Both the position numbers and the translations under genes were made by a program. From an uncultured Prevotella sp. (GTDB taxonomy: Bacteria > Bacteroidota > Bacteroidia > Bacteroidales > Bacteroidaceae), in the NCBI GenBank assembly GCA_934229335.1, contig CAKQDQ010000014.1, positions 1 through 36,674 on the forward strand: DNA of 36,674 bases, written 5' to 3'. Shown piece after piece: positions 27,127 through 35,943 of the stretch; the stretch's first letter is position 1, and every line of letters starts with the position of its first letter. Under the pieces are notes generated by a model. The model was not told the origin of the DNA. It saw only the letters and a program-made list of their open reading frames with translations, and ran no database searches.

Positions 27127-27207
27127 GCAGCCTTATCGCACTGCGAAAGCAGCCTGATTGCATTGCGAAAGCATACTATTCGCATTACGAAAGAGGTGCT
27201 TTCGTAA
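27127..27207. repeat. Three tandem 22-bp repeats joined to a 9-bp inverted repeat
   Basis: Units at 27127-27148, 27149-27170 and 27171-27192 share GCANNCT..T.GCA.T.CGAAA, all ending in CGAAA. The end of unit 3 (TTACGAAAG, 27185-27193) is answered by its exact reverse complement CTTTCGTAA at 27199-27207 after a 5-nt loop. There are no unique spacers, so this is not a CRISPR array. Confidence 0.75.
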
Positions 27208-27314
27208 GAGCAGAATGAGCAAGAAAAATATTTGTTTTTTTTCTTGCTTTAGGTAAAAAACTATAATATCAAGAAAAAAAGACGGAGAAAGCGCGTATTT
27301 CACAAAAAAAGAGT

Positions 27315-27322
27315 TAACTTTG
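27315..27322 (+). promoter_or_regulatory. -7 promoter box of carB
   Basis: TAACTTTG followed by a leader of about 50 nt before the ATG at 27377. No clear TTTG is seen at the -33 distance. Confidence 0.5.
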
Positions 27323-27376
27323 TAACATCCTTAAACATTACGTTACAAGGAATAATACGCAAACTTAAACAACCAC

Positions 27377-30300
27377 ATGAAAAAACAATTAAAGAAAGTC
27401 CTTGTCTTAGGTTCAGGTGCACTGAAAATTGGACAAGCTGGTGAGTTTGACTATTCTGGCTCACAAGCACTGAAAGCTCTTCGCGAAGAAGGCATCCGCT
27501 CTGTACTTATCAACCCTAATGTCGCCACCATACAGACGAGTGAAGGCATTGCCGATAAGGTGTATTTCTTACCTGTAAATACATATTTCGTTACGGAAAT
27601 CATTAAGAAGGAACGTCCTGACGGCATCTTACTCGCCTTCGGAGGTCAGACTGCTCTTAACTGCGGAACAGAACTATACCGTAACGGCACTTTGAAGACT
27701 TACGGTGTAGAGGTACTCGGAACAAGCGTTGAAGCCATAATGAACACGGAAGACCGCGACTTGTTCGTTAGAGAATTAGATAAAGTAGACCTTAAGACAC
27801 CAATATCACAAGCTTGTGAGAGCATGGAGGAGGCTGTCACCGCAGCTCGCAAAATAGGATTTCCTATAATGATACGCTCCGCATACGCATTAGGCGGATT
27901 GGGATCTGGTGTATGTCCTGACGAAAAGACGTTTAAGGAGATAGCGGAGTCGGCATTTACTTTCGCACCACAGGTACTCGTTGAAGAGAGTTTGAAAGGT
28001 TGGAAAGAGATAGAGTTTGAAGTAATACGTGACGCCAACGACCACTGCTTCACGGTGGCTTCTATGGAGAACTTTGATCCTCTGGGCATACACACGGGTG
28101 AATCTATAGTGGTTGCACCGACTTGTTCGCTAAAAGACGAGCAGGTAAAGATGCTCCAAGACATCGCTGTAAAATGTGTCAGACACCTTAACATTGTTGG
28201 TGAATGTAACATACAGTATGCTTTTAACGCAGAAACTAATGACTATAGAATCATTGAGATAAACGCCAGATTGTCTCGTTCTTCTGCATTGGCGTCAAAG
28301 GCCACAGGATATCCTTTGGCTTTCGTTGCCGCAAAAATCGCACTGGGTTACACTCTTGACCAGATTGGTGAAATGGGAACTACAAACTCTGCCTACGTTG
28401 CTCCATCACTGGATTACCTTATCTGCAAAATACCACGTTGGGACCTTACCAAGTTCTCTGGGGTTAGCCGTAAAATTGGGTCAAGCATGAAGTCGGTTGG
28501 TGAAATCATGTCTATTGGTCGCACCTTTGAAGAGCTTATACAGAAGGGACTTCGCATGATAGGTCAAGGTATGCACGGCTTTGTTGGCAATGACCACATT
28601 CACTTCGACAACTTAGATGAAGAGCTGGCTAATCCTACTGACCTGCGTATCTTTGCCATTGCACAGGCTCTTGAAGAAGGTTACTCCATTGACAAAATAT
28701 ATGAGTTGACAAAGATTGACCCTTGGTTTATTGAAAAACTCAAAAATATTGTAGACTACGAGAATGTGCTTAAGAGCCACAATTCTATTGAAGAGGTGCC
28801 AGCAGACGTTATGCGCCAAGCTAAGATAATGGGATTCTCTGACTTCCAGATTGCACGATTCGTACTAAACCGCCATGAAGGAAATATGGAGAAGGAAAAC
28901 CTCGCAGTAAGAGCCCAACGCAAGAAATTGGGTATCTTGCCTGCCGTTAAGCGTATTCCTACCGTTGCCAGTGAGCACCCTGACCTAACAAACTATCTCT
29001 ATATGACTTATGCCGTAGAGGATAACGACATTAACTACTATAAGAATGAAAAGTCTGTTATTGTTCTCGGTTCTGGTGCATACCGCATTGGCTCTTCTGT
29101 AGAGTTTGACTGGTGTTCTGTCAATGCTATTGAGACCGCACGTAAGCTCGGTTATAAAAGCATAATGATTAATTATAACCCAGAGACGGTGTCTACAGAC
29201 TACGATATGTGCGATAGACTTTACTTCGACGAACTATCGTTTGAGCGCGTATTGGACGTGATTGACTTGGAGTGTCCTCGTGGAATAATCGTCAGTGTAG
29301 GCGGACAGATTCCTAACAACTTGGCTATGAAACTACACAGACAGGGAGTGCCTATCTTGGGAACATCACCTGTATCTATCGACAGGGCCGAGAATAGAAG
29401 TAAATTTAGCGCTATGCTTGACCAGCTGGGAATAGACCAACCGAAATGGAGTGCATTGACTTCTATGGAGGATGTTAAGCAGTTTATTGATGAGGTTGGC
29501 TATCCAGTACTTGTGAGACCTTCTTACGTACTGTCTGGTGCTGCCATGAACGTATGTCATAACGATGAAGAACTGTCACGCTTCCTTGCAGAGGCTTCAG
29601 AGGTATCAAAAGAATTTCCTGTCGTAATATCTCAATTTATGATGGAGACTAACGAAATAGAATTTGATGGTGTTGCCCAAAATGGAGACATCGTTGAATA
29701 TGGTATCTCTGAACATATAGAATACGCAGGCGTACACTCTGGTGATGCTACAATGGTATTCCCTGCACAACAGATTTCTTTCGCAACAGCGCGACAGATA
29801 AAGAAAATCTCACGTGCCATAGCTCGAGAACTTAACATCTCTGGTCCATTCAACATTCAGTATTTGGCGAAGGGACGCGATGTAAAAGTCATAGAGTGTA
29901 ATCTGCGCGCATCTCGCTCTTTCCCATTTGTGAGCAAGGTATTGAAGAGAAACTTCATTGAGACTGCTACGAAAATTATGCTTGACGCTCCATTCACAAG
30001 AGCAGAGAAATCAGCATTTGACATTGACCGTATGGGAGTGAAAGCTTCACAATTCTCATTTGCACGCCTACAGAATGCAGACCCTGTACTTGGTGTTGAC
30101 ATGAGTTCTACTGGAGAAGTAGGCTGTATGGGCGACACATACGAGGAAGCATTATTAAATGCAATGATTGCCACAGGTTATAAAATTCCATCAAAAGAAA
30201 AGGGAGTAATGCTATCATCTGGAGGTGCAAAGGAGAAGGCTTCCCTACTCGACTCTGCTTTGGCATTAGAGAAAGGTGGGTACAAGATTTATGCAACTGA

Positions 30301-30610
30301 AGGTACAGCGAAGTTCCTTAATAACAATGGCATACACGCCATAACCGTAGGATGGCCTGATGAAGAGAACAAGGATATACCGAATGTTATGGATATGATA
30401 GCCAAACATGAATTTGACCTTATCGTTAATATTCCTAAGAATCGCTCACACAGGGAGCTAAGTAACGGTTATCGCATAAGACGTGGAGCTATAGACCATA
30501 ATATTCCACTTATAACGAACGCAAGACTTGCAAGTACATTCATTGAGGCTTTCTGTCATCTGGATTTGAGTAAGATACAGATTAAGAGCTGGCAAGAATA
30601 TGATGCCTAA
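27377..30610 (+). CDS. carB: Carbamoyl-phosphate synthase large subunit
   Basis: The 1077-aa enzyme makes carbamoyl phosphate from bicarbonate, ammonia (from CarA) and two ATP, for pyrimidine and arginine synthesis. The two homologous halves both start with a GSG loop: GSGALKIGQAGEFDYSG (12-28) and GSGAYRIGSSVEFDW (565-579). ATP-grasp phrases include IMIRSAYALGGLGSG and VLVRPSYVLSGAAMNV, and IIEINARLSRSSALASKATG. The C-terminal MGS-like regulatory domain begins at about 944 (VMLSSGGAKEK). Length is close to the E. coli enzyme. carA is not adjacent on either side, so the small subunit must be encoded elsewhere. It is flanked by palindromic element copies. Confidence 0.97.
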   Translation: MKKQLKKVLVLGSGALKIGQAGEFDYSGSQALKALREEGIRSVLINPNVATIQTSEGIADKVYFLPVNTYFVTEIIKKERPDGILLAFGGQTALNCGTELYRNGTLKTYGVEVLGTSVEAIMNTEDRDLFVRELDKVDLKTPISQACESMEEAVTAARKIGFPIMIRSAYALGGLGSGVCPDEKTFKEIAESAFTFAPQVLVEESLKGWKEIEFEVIRDANDHCFTVASMENFDPLGIHTGESIVVAPTCSLKDEQVKMLQDIAVKCVRHLNIVGECNIQYAFNAETNDYRIIEINARLSRSSALASKATGYPLAFVAAKIALGYTLDQIGEMGTTNSAYVAPSLDYLICKIPRWDLTKFSGVSRKIGSSMKSVGEIMSIGRTFEELIQKGLRMIGQGMHGFVGNDHIHFDNLDEELANPTDLRIFAIAQALEEGYSIDKIYELTKIDPWFIEKLKNIVDYENVLKSHNSIEEVPADVMRQAKIMGFSDFQIARFVLNRHEGNMEKENLAVRAQRKKLGILPAVKRIPTVASEHPDLTNYLYMTYAVEDNDINYYKNEKSVIVLGSGAYRIGSSVEFDWCSVNAIETARKLGYKSIMINYNPETVSTDYDMCDRLYFDELSFERVLDVIDLECPRGIIVSVGGQIPNNLAMKLHRQGVPILGTSPVSIDRAENRSKFSAMLDQLGIDQPKWSALTSMEDVKQFIDEVGYPVLVRPSYVLSGAAMNVCHNDEELSRFLAEASEVSKEFPVVISQFMMETNEIEFDGVAQNGDIVEYGISEHIEYAGVHSGDATMVFPAQQISFATARQIKKISRAIARELNISGPFNIQYLAKGRDVKVIECNLRASRSFPFVSKVLKRNFIETATKIMLDAPFTRAEKSAFDIDRMGVKASQFSFARLQNADPVLGVDMSSTGEVGCMGDTYEEALLNAMIATGYKIPSKEKGVMLSSGGAKEKASLLDSALALEKGGYKIYATEGTAKFLNNNGIHAITVGWPDEENKDIPNVMDMIAKHEFDLIVNIPKNRSHRELSNGYRIRRGAIDHNIPLITNARLASTFIEAFCHLDLSKIQIKSWQEYDA

Positions 30611-30624
30611 ATAATAGTATAAAT

Positions 30625-30668
30625 AAAGAAACGTGTAAAGATACAAAATAATCTTCACACGTTTCTTT
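30625..30668 (+). terminator. Strong terminator of carB
   Basis: AAAGAAACGTGT (30625-30636) pairs perfectly with ACACGTTTCTTT (30657-30668). After one A-C mismatch the stem continues with AAGAT/ATCTT around an 8-nt loop. The arm ends in T-rich DNA (GTTTCTTTGTTT). It starts 14 bp past the stop. Confidence 0.85.
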
Positions 30669-30682
30669 GTTTATCGAGTAGT

Positions 30683-30718
30683 TCTATAAATTAGCTTTGT
30701 TATATTTATAGAGCCGCC
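30683..30718. repeat. Short palindromic element, copy 2 (after carB)
   Basis: TCTATAAA (30683-30690), the core TTAGCTTTGTTATA (30691-30704), then the right arm TTTATAGAGCCGCC (30705-30718). The inner 8 bp of both arms pair (TCTATAAA/TTTATAGA). The right arm is nearly the reverse complement of the left arm kept in copy 1 (one base differs), so the two copies together show the full palindrome. Confidence 0.7.
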
Positions 30719-30724
30719 TATAAA

Positions 30725-30764
30725 GTAAGATAACTGTTTGGGAATGACTATAACAGATTATCTT
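30725..30764 (-). terminator. Possible terminator of the lipocalin-like lipoprotein gene
   Basis: On the minus strand AAGATAATCTGT at the gene's last codons pairs with ACAGTTATCTT (one bulged base) across a loop of about 17 nt, followed by ACTTTATAG. The stem includes the stop codon and the tail is a weak T-run, so this is tentative. Confidence 0.4.
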
Positions 30765-31312
30765 AACCTCTTATATACAAATATTCCTTCTTTATTCTCT
30801 ATCGACATACTGTCAGGACCAAGAAGAAGCACGTTAAAGGTATCAGCATTTAGTATCAGGTTGCCATTGGCTACGGACCACCGTGTATACGGATGCGATT
30901 CTGCCTTCACCGAACTTGTAACGACACCATCTTCCTTGATTTCAAAGTTCCTATCCAGAGAGGTCCACTTACCTAACAAGGAGGTCAGATTCAATAATTT
31001 TGCCACTTCCAAATCAGAGTCGGAACCTGGACGTGTAGTTATTGACACCTTGTCTCCTGCAAATATCCCTCCCTGCACGTCAGACAGGCTGTCTTGACTA
31101 ATAGAATAAGTCTGTGTCTTGCCGTCATCTGTTATCAGTTCAAGGACGTGCATGGTAGTTCCCTCACCTATAATGCCATAGACAGCACTGTCAGGTGTAA
31201 ACACCTCCACAGAGTCAGTATTGTCTGACGAAGCAGTGGTTTTCTTATTTTCACATCCTGTTACCGCAAATATTGATACTGCGGTGACAATAGATAAAAC
31301 AGTCTTTTTCAT
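30758..31312 (-). CDS. Lipocalin-like lipoprotein
   Basis: The 184-aa protein has a lipoprotein signal peptide ending FAVTGC (Cys20) and a Ser/Thr/Asp-rich linker (about 21-40). Residues 40-100 form a small beta-rich part (VYGIIGEGTTMHVLELITDD, DKVSITTRPG). Residues 108-184 resemble a lipocalin/NlpE-type half barrel (LLGKWTSLDRNFEIKEDGVV, RWSVANGNLILNADTFNVLL). Family assignment is loose; related Bacteroidales lipoproteins are of unknown function. It should sit in the outer or inner membrane facing the periplasm. It starts 23 bp after the DUF1573 gene, so it is probably the last gene of that operon. Confidence 0.7.
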   Translation of the reverse strand: MKKTVLSIVTAVSIFAVTGCENKKTTASSDNTDSVEVFTPDSAVYGIIGEGTTMHVLELITDDGKTQTYSISQDSLSDVQGGIFAGDKVSITTRPGSDSDLEVAKLLNLTSLLGKWTSLDRNFEIKEDGVVTSSVKAESHPYTRWSVANGNLILNADTFNVLLLGPDSMSIENKEGIFVYKRLR

Positions 31313-31335
31313 ATCTCTCTAAAATTATGAGGTTA

Positions 31336-31725
31336 CTACTCTATGTCAGCTTCCATATCACCTTCTACAAAAAGGCGAATCATCTCAGGCTTTCCATTAG
31401 TATTTACCGTTATAGACTTCTTGAAATGTCCACCTAACTGGATGCGGGAAGCACTGTATTCTACACTTATCACACCTTTTTCTCCAGGCTTAACAGGAGT
31501 CTTGGTAAACTTGGCAACAGTACATCCGCATGAAGCTACAGCTCTGTGTATGATAAGATCCTCATCACCTGTATTTGTAAAAGTAAACACACATGTCTGT
31601 GAACCTGCTGATTTTTTAAACTTCCCGAAGTTATGTAACGTCTTGTCAAATTTTATCTTTGGCTCTGCAACTACAGATAAACTTACTGTCATCAGTGCCA
31701 CCAACGCTAATAATAACTTTTTCAT
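31336..31725 (-). CDS. DUF1573 secreted protein
   Basis: The 129-aa protein begins with a signal peptide (MKKLLLALVALMTVSLSVVA, cut near residue 20) and is then a single DUF1573 domain: FDKTLHNFGKFKKSAGSQTC, FTNTGDEDLIIHRAVASCGC, KTPVKPGEKGVISVEYSA. The fold is immunoglobulin-like, and the paired Cys in ASCGCT are a hallmark. The function of the family is unknown. There are many copies in Bacteroidetes envelopes. It lies 47 bp after the metallo-beta-lactamase gene and 23 bp before the lipoprotein gene, with no promoter box of its own that I can see. Confidence 0.88.
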   Translation of the reverse strand: MKKLLLALVALMTVSLSVVAEPKIKFDKTLHNFGKFKKSAGSQTCVFTFTNTGDEDLIIHRAVASCGCTVAKFTKTPVKPGEKGVISVEYSASRIQLGGHFKKSITVNTNGKPEMIRLFVEGDMEADIE

Positions 31726-31772
31726 TTCTTCTATTCTTTAGTGTTACACGTTATAATTTTATACTATCCTCT

Positions 31773-32576
31773 CTATACTAAATCGTATAGTTCTGACGGT
31801 GATTTACGCTTTAGATCCTCTATACGGAAATCCTTTCCTGCTATGATACCATAATTTCTTAGAGTGTGCTCTACCGTCTTTAGTGCAAGTACAGGATGAT
31901 TGTTCTCTTCACTCAGGTGGCACAACCATACGTGCTTCAACTCTCCTGTTGCATAGTTGGCGATAGCCTCTCCACAAGCAACATTAGATAGATGACCAGT
32001 CGGTCCATCTATGCGTGTCTTTAGATACTGAGGATAAGGACCATTCTTCAGCATTTCCTCGTCATAGTTCGCTTCTATTACCAAGTAATTGGCTTCTGCT
32101 ATATACTGTTGCATATCTTCTGTCACATGACCGACATCTGTCATAAGACAGAACACGACATTGTCTACTACTATCCTGTATCCAACATTACCAGAACTGT
32201 CATGAGGCACAGCAAAAGGGGTTACTTGAAAATCACCAAGTGTTATTTCTTCACCTTTATGCAACGTCTTGACATTGTTGGAAGGTATCTTCTTTTGCAC
32301 ACAATAGTTGCGGAAGATTCCTGCATGTACCTCAGGAATTGCATACACGGGTATGTCATATTCTGTACTAATCACACCGACAGCTTTTACATGGTCAGCA
32401 TGATCGTGGGTTATCAGTATTCTATTGACGCTGTCTAACCTTAGACCATAATTATGAAGATGCTTTTTTATAGTACGTATACCTACTCCCGCGTCTATCA
32501 ATAATGCGTCATTGGCAGTCTGGAGGTAATAACAGTTACCACTACTTCCACTGCCTATCGATATAAATCTCAGCAT
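31773..32576 (-). CDS. YycJ/WalJ-like metallo-beta-lactamase-fold hydrolase
   Basis: The 267-aa protein starts MLRFISIGSGSSGNCYYLQT, the standard start of YycJ-type proteins. The Zn-binding motif ITHDHADH gives H57, H59, D61 and H62. Later ligands are probably H in AVPHDSSGNVGY, D in LMTDVGHV and H in LCHLSEENNHP. The family is linked to DNA-damage repair or exonuclease activity in Firmicutes; the exact reaction is unsettled. A longer frame starting at 32708 is rejected because it crosses both divergent promoters. It is the first gene of an operon with the DUF1573 and lipocalin-like genes, divergent from the AddA-like gene. Confidence 0.87.
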   Translation of the reverse strand: MLRFISIGSGSSGNCYYLQTANDALLIDAGVGIRTIKKHLHNYGLRLDSVNRILITHDHADHVKAVGVISTEYDIPVYAIPEVHAGIFRNYCVQKKIPSNNVKTLHKGEEITLGDFQVTPFAVPHDSSGNVGYRIVVDNVVFCLMTDVGHVTEDMQQYIAEANYLVIEANYDEEMLKNGPYPQYLKTRIDGPTGHLSNVACGEAIANYATGELKHVWLCHLSEENNHPVLALKTVEHTLRNYGIIAGKDFRIEDLKRKSPSELYDLV

Positions 32577-32595
32577 TTTTAGTGTAAATTTTATG

Positions 32596-32627
32596 CAAAA
32601 GTAGCAAAAAACTATGGCATATCCAAA
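32596..32627 (-). promoter_or_regulatory. Bacteroidetes-type promoter of the YycJ-like operon
   Basis: On the minus strand TTTG (32627-32624) and TACTTTTG (32603-32596) are 20 bp apart. The leader to the ATG at 32576 is about 15 nt. Confidence 0.7.
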
Positions 32628-32636
32628 TAAAAATTG

Positions 32637-32644
32637 TACCTTTG
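32637..32644 (+). promoter_or_regulatory. -7 promoter box of the AddA-like gene
   Basis: TACCTTTG lies 29 bp before the ATG at 32674. The -33 position (about 32613-32616, TATG) falls inside the opposing promoter, so the two promoters overlap. Confidence 0.55.
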
Positions 32645-32673
32645 CTTTTATTTTAATAAATTTAATAATTGTC

Positions 32674-35600
32674 ATGACCACTAACCAACAGCCTACCAAA
32701 ACACTCACGATTTATAAAGCAAGTGCCGGTAGTGGCAAGACGTTCAGGCTTGCCGTAGAATATATAAAACTACTTATTGAAAATCCTAAGGCGTATGACG
32801 GTATTCTGGCTGTAACTTTTACGAACAAGGCTACAGAAGAGATGAAAACACGTATTCTCTCGCAATTATATGGTCTTTGGAAAGGATTGCCTGAATCAAA
32901 GGCATACCTTAATGAGGTAATGACAAGTCTTAACATGACGGAAATGGCTGTATCGCAACGTGCGGAAAAAGCGTTGCATCTATTGCTTCATAACTATCAT
33001 TTCTTCCGTGTACAGACTATAGACACTTTCTTTCAATCTGTTCTACGTAATCTCGCCAAAGAACTGCAACTAAATGCAAACCTAAAAGTTGGATTAGACA
33101 CGAAAGAAGTAGTAGGAATGGCTGTTGACGAGATTATTGATTCCATTGCAGAAGACAAGGTCTTAATGAACACTGTAATGGAATATATTGAAGAAAGATT
33201 ATCAGAGGATAAGACCTGGAATGTGATAGACAACATAAAGTCTTTTGGTAAAAACATATTCACAGAAATATACAAACAAAACAGGAAGAAGATGGAGCTG
33301 GCTTTTTCTACTCCTTCTTTCTTTGATGGATACAAGAAAAAGTTGTTCCTCATTACTTCTGAGACGGCAAAAAAGTACAAGGAGTACGGAACTACTGCTG
33401 TCAAAGAAATTGAAGATGCTGGACTTGATGTACAACACTTCTTAAACAGAGCAAATGGTCCTGTGTATTACTTTTACAAGCTTAAGCAAGGGAAGCTGAC
33501 AGACTCTGAATTACTGACAAAAAGGGTTGTCGAAGCAATGAATGATGTTAACAAATGGGTAAAGAAAAATATACCAGAAGAAACTGCTGTCAGGACACTT
33601 ACAGAAAATACACTCATTCCTCTTATAAATAAAATAGAGAGCCAACGCAGCAGAGACGCTGTACTATATAAAACCGCACAACAAACATATAAGCACATTA
33701 ACGATGTTAGGCTATTGAGAAAAATCGAAGAAACGGCTCATTCTATAAATGAAACCGCACAACGATTTATGCTTAACGATACACAAAGTCTGCTGCATGA
33801 GATGACTGAAGATGGAGACTCTACCTTTATCTTCGAAAAAATAGGTTCACGCTTGGAACACATCATGATTGATGAGTTCCAAGACACAAGTACCATACAA
33901 TGGGCTAACTTTAAACCTTTGCTACTTGAATGTATGAGCCAAGGTTTTAACAACCTTATTGTCGGTGACGTAAAACAGAGTATATACCGTTTTAGAAATG
34001 GAGACTGGCGTCTATTAAATGATATAGACAAGCAGTTTAATCCTCAGGAGCTATCTTTTCCGCCTATCAACACGAACTGGCGTTCAGAGACTAATATTGT
34101 TAATTTTAACAACACCTTCTTCAAAACTATTGCAGCTATTGAGGTCGACAATATTAGAGAATATTCTGAAGAAAAAGCAAAAAGTGTAGAGAAAGCTTAT
34201 GCTGACGTAGAACAACGGATTCCCAATGGACACGACAAAACAGGACTTGTTCATATAGAAATGCTCCCTGGCGAGAATATTGACGAGGAAATGATGGAAC
34301 GAACTCTACAGACAATTCTCGACTTGATGGACAAAGGAGCACAACAAGAAGATATTGCAATTCTACTAAGAACTACAAAAAAAATTGACGTTTTAGCACA
34401 GTATATAGAGGAGAAGTCTAATAACCGCGTCAAGATTATATCAGAAGAAGCCTTTGCTCTCAAGGCTTCCGCATCAGTGCGCATTATCATTAATGCTATG
34501 AATCTACTGGCACACCCACAGGATAAGATAGCATTAGCATCACTGGTGACAGACTATTATAACGGTATATTACATGATGAACTTACCCTCACTCAAGCCA
34601 TGGCCACGAAGAAGGACCTACAGACACTATTGCCACATGATTTTATCGAAAGAAAACAAGAACTATTGGCAATGAGTCTGCATGATATGGCAGAGAATAT
34701 AATACGTTTATTTGAAATTAACACTAAATCTGAAGAAGCGGCATATATTACTGTGTTCTTCGACCAATTACAGGAGTTCACCAATGATATGTCGCCTGTG
34801 TTAGATGATTTTATCGAAGCATGGTCAGAATCCATCGCTACTAAAAATATACAAGCAACAGAATGTAATGGTGTCAGAATACTTACTATACACAAAAGTA
34901 AAGGATTGGAATTCAAACACGTCATTTTACCATACTGTAACTGGCCATTGAAGTCGCCTAAAGCCATCACCCTATGGGTAGAACCCAAGGAGAGTCCATT
35001 TTCAGAACTACCATTAGTACCAATAGACTATTATTCACCTAAGAGTTTTGAAGAAACGCTATACGCTGAATATGGATATGACGAATACATACAAAACGTA
35101 GTAGACAACCTGAACATACTGTATGTAGCAATGACAAGGGCTGAAAGTTCGCTATTTATATTTGGAGGAAAAGGTAATACCAATACACGTTCTACAGATA
35201 TGTGCGTTGCCATAACGCAATTACCGCAAGAGATTAATGGATTGCCTGTACACATTGATGGCATAGACAATGACAACGATATTCTATCACTAACATATGG
35301 GCAACTGAGGACAAAACCACAAAAGGAAAAGCAAGAAACTACCAATGTGTTCACTCCAGAAATACAATTAGTAGAGATACCTCTGTGTTCTTTTCATAAC
35401 AACGCAGAATTTCTACAAAGTAGCGAGAGCAGACGCTTTGCCAAAGACGAGATGGAGGAAAGTGATAGACAACGTATGATACGCATAGGAACTATTCTTC
35501 ACCAACTATTTGCTACTATACGCACTACCGCTGACATAGAACCTGCTCTGCAACGCATGGAATTTGACGGTACATTATACGGCGAAGGCATAACTCGCGA

Positions 35601-35901
35601 CAGTCTTATAGATTTGCTTAAAGAAAAGTTTAATAACGCAACAATAAAAGACTGGTTCTCCGAACGTTGGAGAGTCTTCAATGAGTGTTGCATTATTTCT
35701 CCTGATGGTAGTGAACATCGCCCAGATAGGGTTATATGTAACACTGAAGAGACCATTGTTATTGATTTCAAATTCGGTAAAAAGACGAACAGACATAAGG
35801 GGCAAGTGAAAGAATACATGAATCTACTCAAACAAATGGGTATGAAAAATATTAAAGGATTTCTATGGTATGTCAGCTCTTCTACAATAGAAAAGGTATA
35901 A
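32674..35901 (+). CDS. addA: AddA-like UvrD-family helicase/nuclease (double-strand break repair)
   Basis: With the start at 32674 the protein has 1075 aa. Helicase motifs are Walker A ASAGSGKT (16-23), TFTNKATEEMK (48-58), DEFQDT (400-405), VKQSIYRFRNGD (433-444), IHKSKGLEF (739-747) and LYVAMTRAE (816-824). The C-terminal RecB-type nuclease domain keeps D1018 (PDRVI), D1031 and K1033 (VIDFKFG), and the QVKEYMNLL helix, so the nuclease should be active. AddA with AddB resects broken ends for RecA loading. The longer frame from 32614 starts inside the promoter and is rejected. The gene is followed after 42 bp by the AddB-like gene, as expected for the pair. Confidence 0.88.
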   Translation: MTTNQQPTKTLTIYKASAGSGKTFRLAVEYIKLLIENPKAYDGILAVTFTNKATEEMKTRILSQLYGLWKGLPESKAYLNEVMTSLNMTEMAVSQRAEKALHLLLHNYHFFRVQTIDTFFQSVLRNLAKELQLNANLKVGLDTKEVVGMAVDEIIDSIAEDKVLMNTVMEYIEERLSEDKTWNVIDNIKSFGKNIFTEIYKQNRKKMELAFSTPSFFDGYKKKLFLITSETAKKYKEYGTTAVKEIEDAGLDVQHFLNRANGPVYYFYKLKQGKLTDSELLTKRVVEAMNDVNKWVKKNIPEETAVRTLTENTLIPLINKIESQRSRDAVLYKTAQQTYKHINDVRLLRKIEETAHSINETAQRFMLNDTQSLLHEMTEDGDSTFIFEKIGSRLEHIMIDEFQDTSTIQWANFKPLLLECMSQGFNNLIVGDVKQSIYRFRNGDWRLLNDIDKQFNPQELSFPPINTNWRSETNIVNFNNTFFKTIAAIEVDNIREYSEEKAKSVEKAYADVEQRIPNGHDKTGLVHIEMLPGENIDEEMMERTLQTILDLMDKGAQQEDIAILLRTTKKIDVLAQYIEEKSNNRVKIISEEAFALKASASVRIIINAMNLLAHPQDKIALASLVTDYYNGILHDELTLTQAMATKKDLQTLLPHDFIERKQELLAMSLHDMAENIIRLFEINTKSEEAAYITVFFDQLQEFTNDMSPVLDDFIEAWSESIATKNIQATECNGVRILTIHKSKGLEFKHVILPYCNWPLKSPKAITLWVEPKESPFSELPLVPIDYYSPKSFEETLYAEYGYDEYIQNVVDNLNILYVAMTRAESSLFIFGGKGNTNTRSTDMCVAITQLPQEINGLPVHIDGIDNDNDILSLTYGQLRTKPQKEKQETTNVFTPEIQLVEIPLCSFHNNAEFLQSSESRRFAKDEMEESDRQRMIRIGTILHQLFATIRTTADIEPALQRMEFDGTLYGEGITRDSLIDLLKEKFNNATIKDWFSERWRVFNECCIISPDGSEHRPDRVICNTEETIVIDFKFGKKTNRHKGQVKEYMNLLKQMGMKNIKGFLWYVSSSTIEKV

Positions 35902-35943
35902 AGTTTCACAACTATATTCATATAACTACGACATCAAGACACT

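Larger units (their letters stand above)
26845..27376. other. Gene-free 532-bp stretch between tamL and carB
   Basis: No convincing gene is present. An ORF of 66 codons at 26811-27011 overlaps the tamL end and shows no family features. The stretch holds one copy of a short palindromic element (26878-26908), a terminator hairpin (27073-27108), three 22-bp tandem repeats with an attached inverted repeat (27127-27207), and the carB -7 box (27315-27322). The part 26910-27070 shows nothing I can name. Confidence 0.7.

Noticed and set aside
27127..27192. Tandem repeats as a CRISPR array
   Set aside because: Units are directly adjacent without unique spacers and no cas gene is present.
32614..32673. 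Upstream start of the AddA-like gene
   Set aside because: It begins before the -7 box; the ATG at 32674 has a normal leader and starts just before the Walker A strand.
32577..32708. Long N-terminal extension of the YycJ-like protein with a membrane-like segment
   Set aside because: It crosses its own promoter and the start of the divergent AddA-like gene; the family starts at MLRFISIGSGSSGN.
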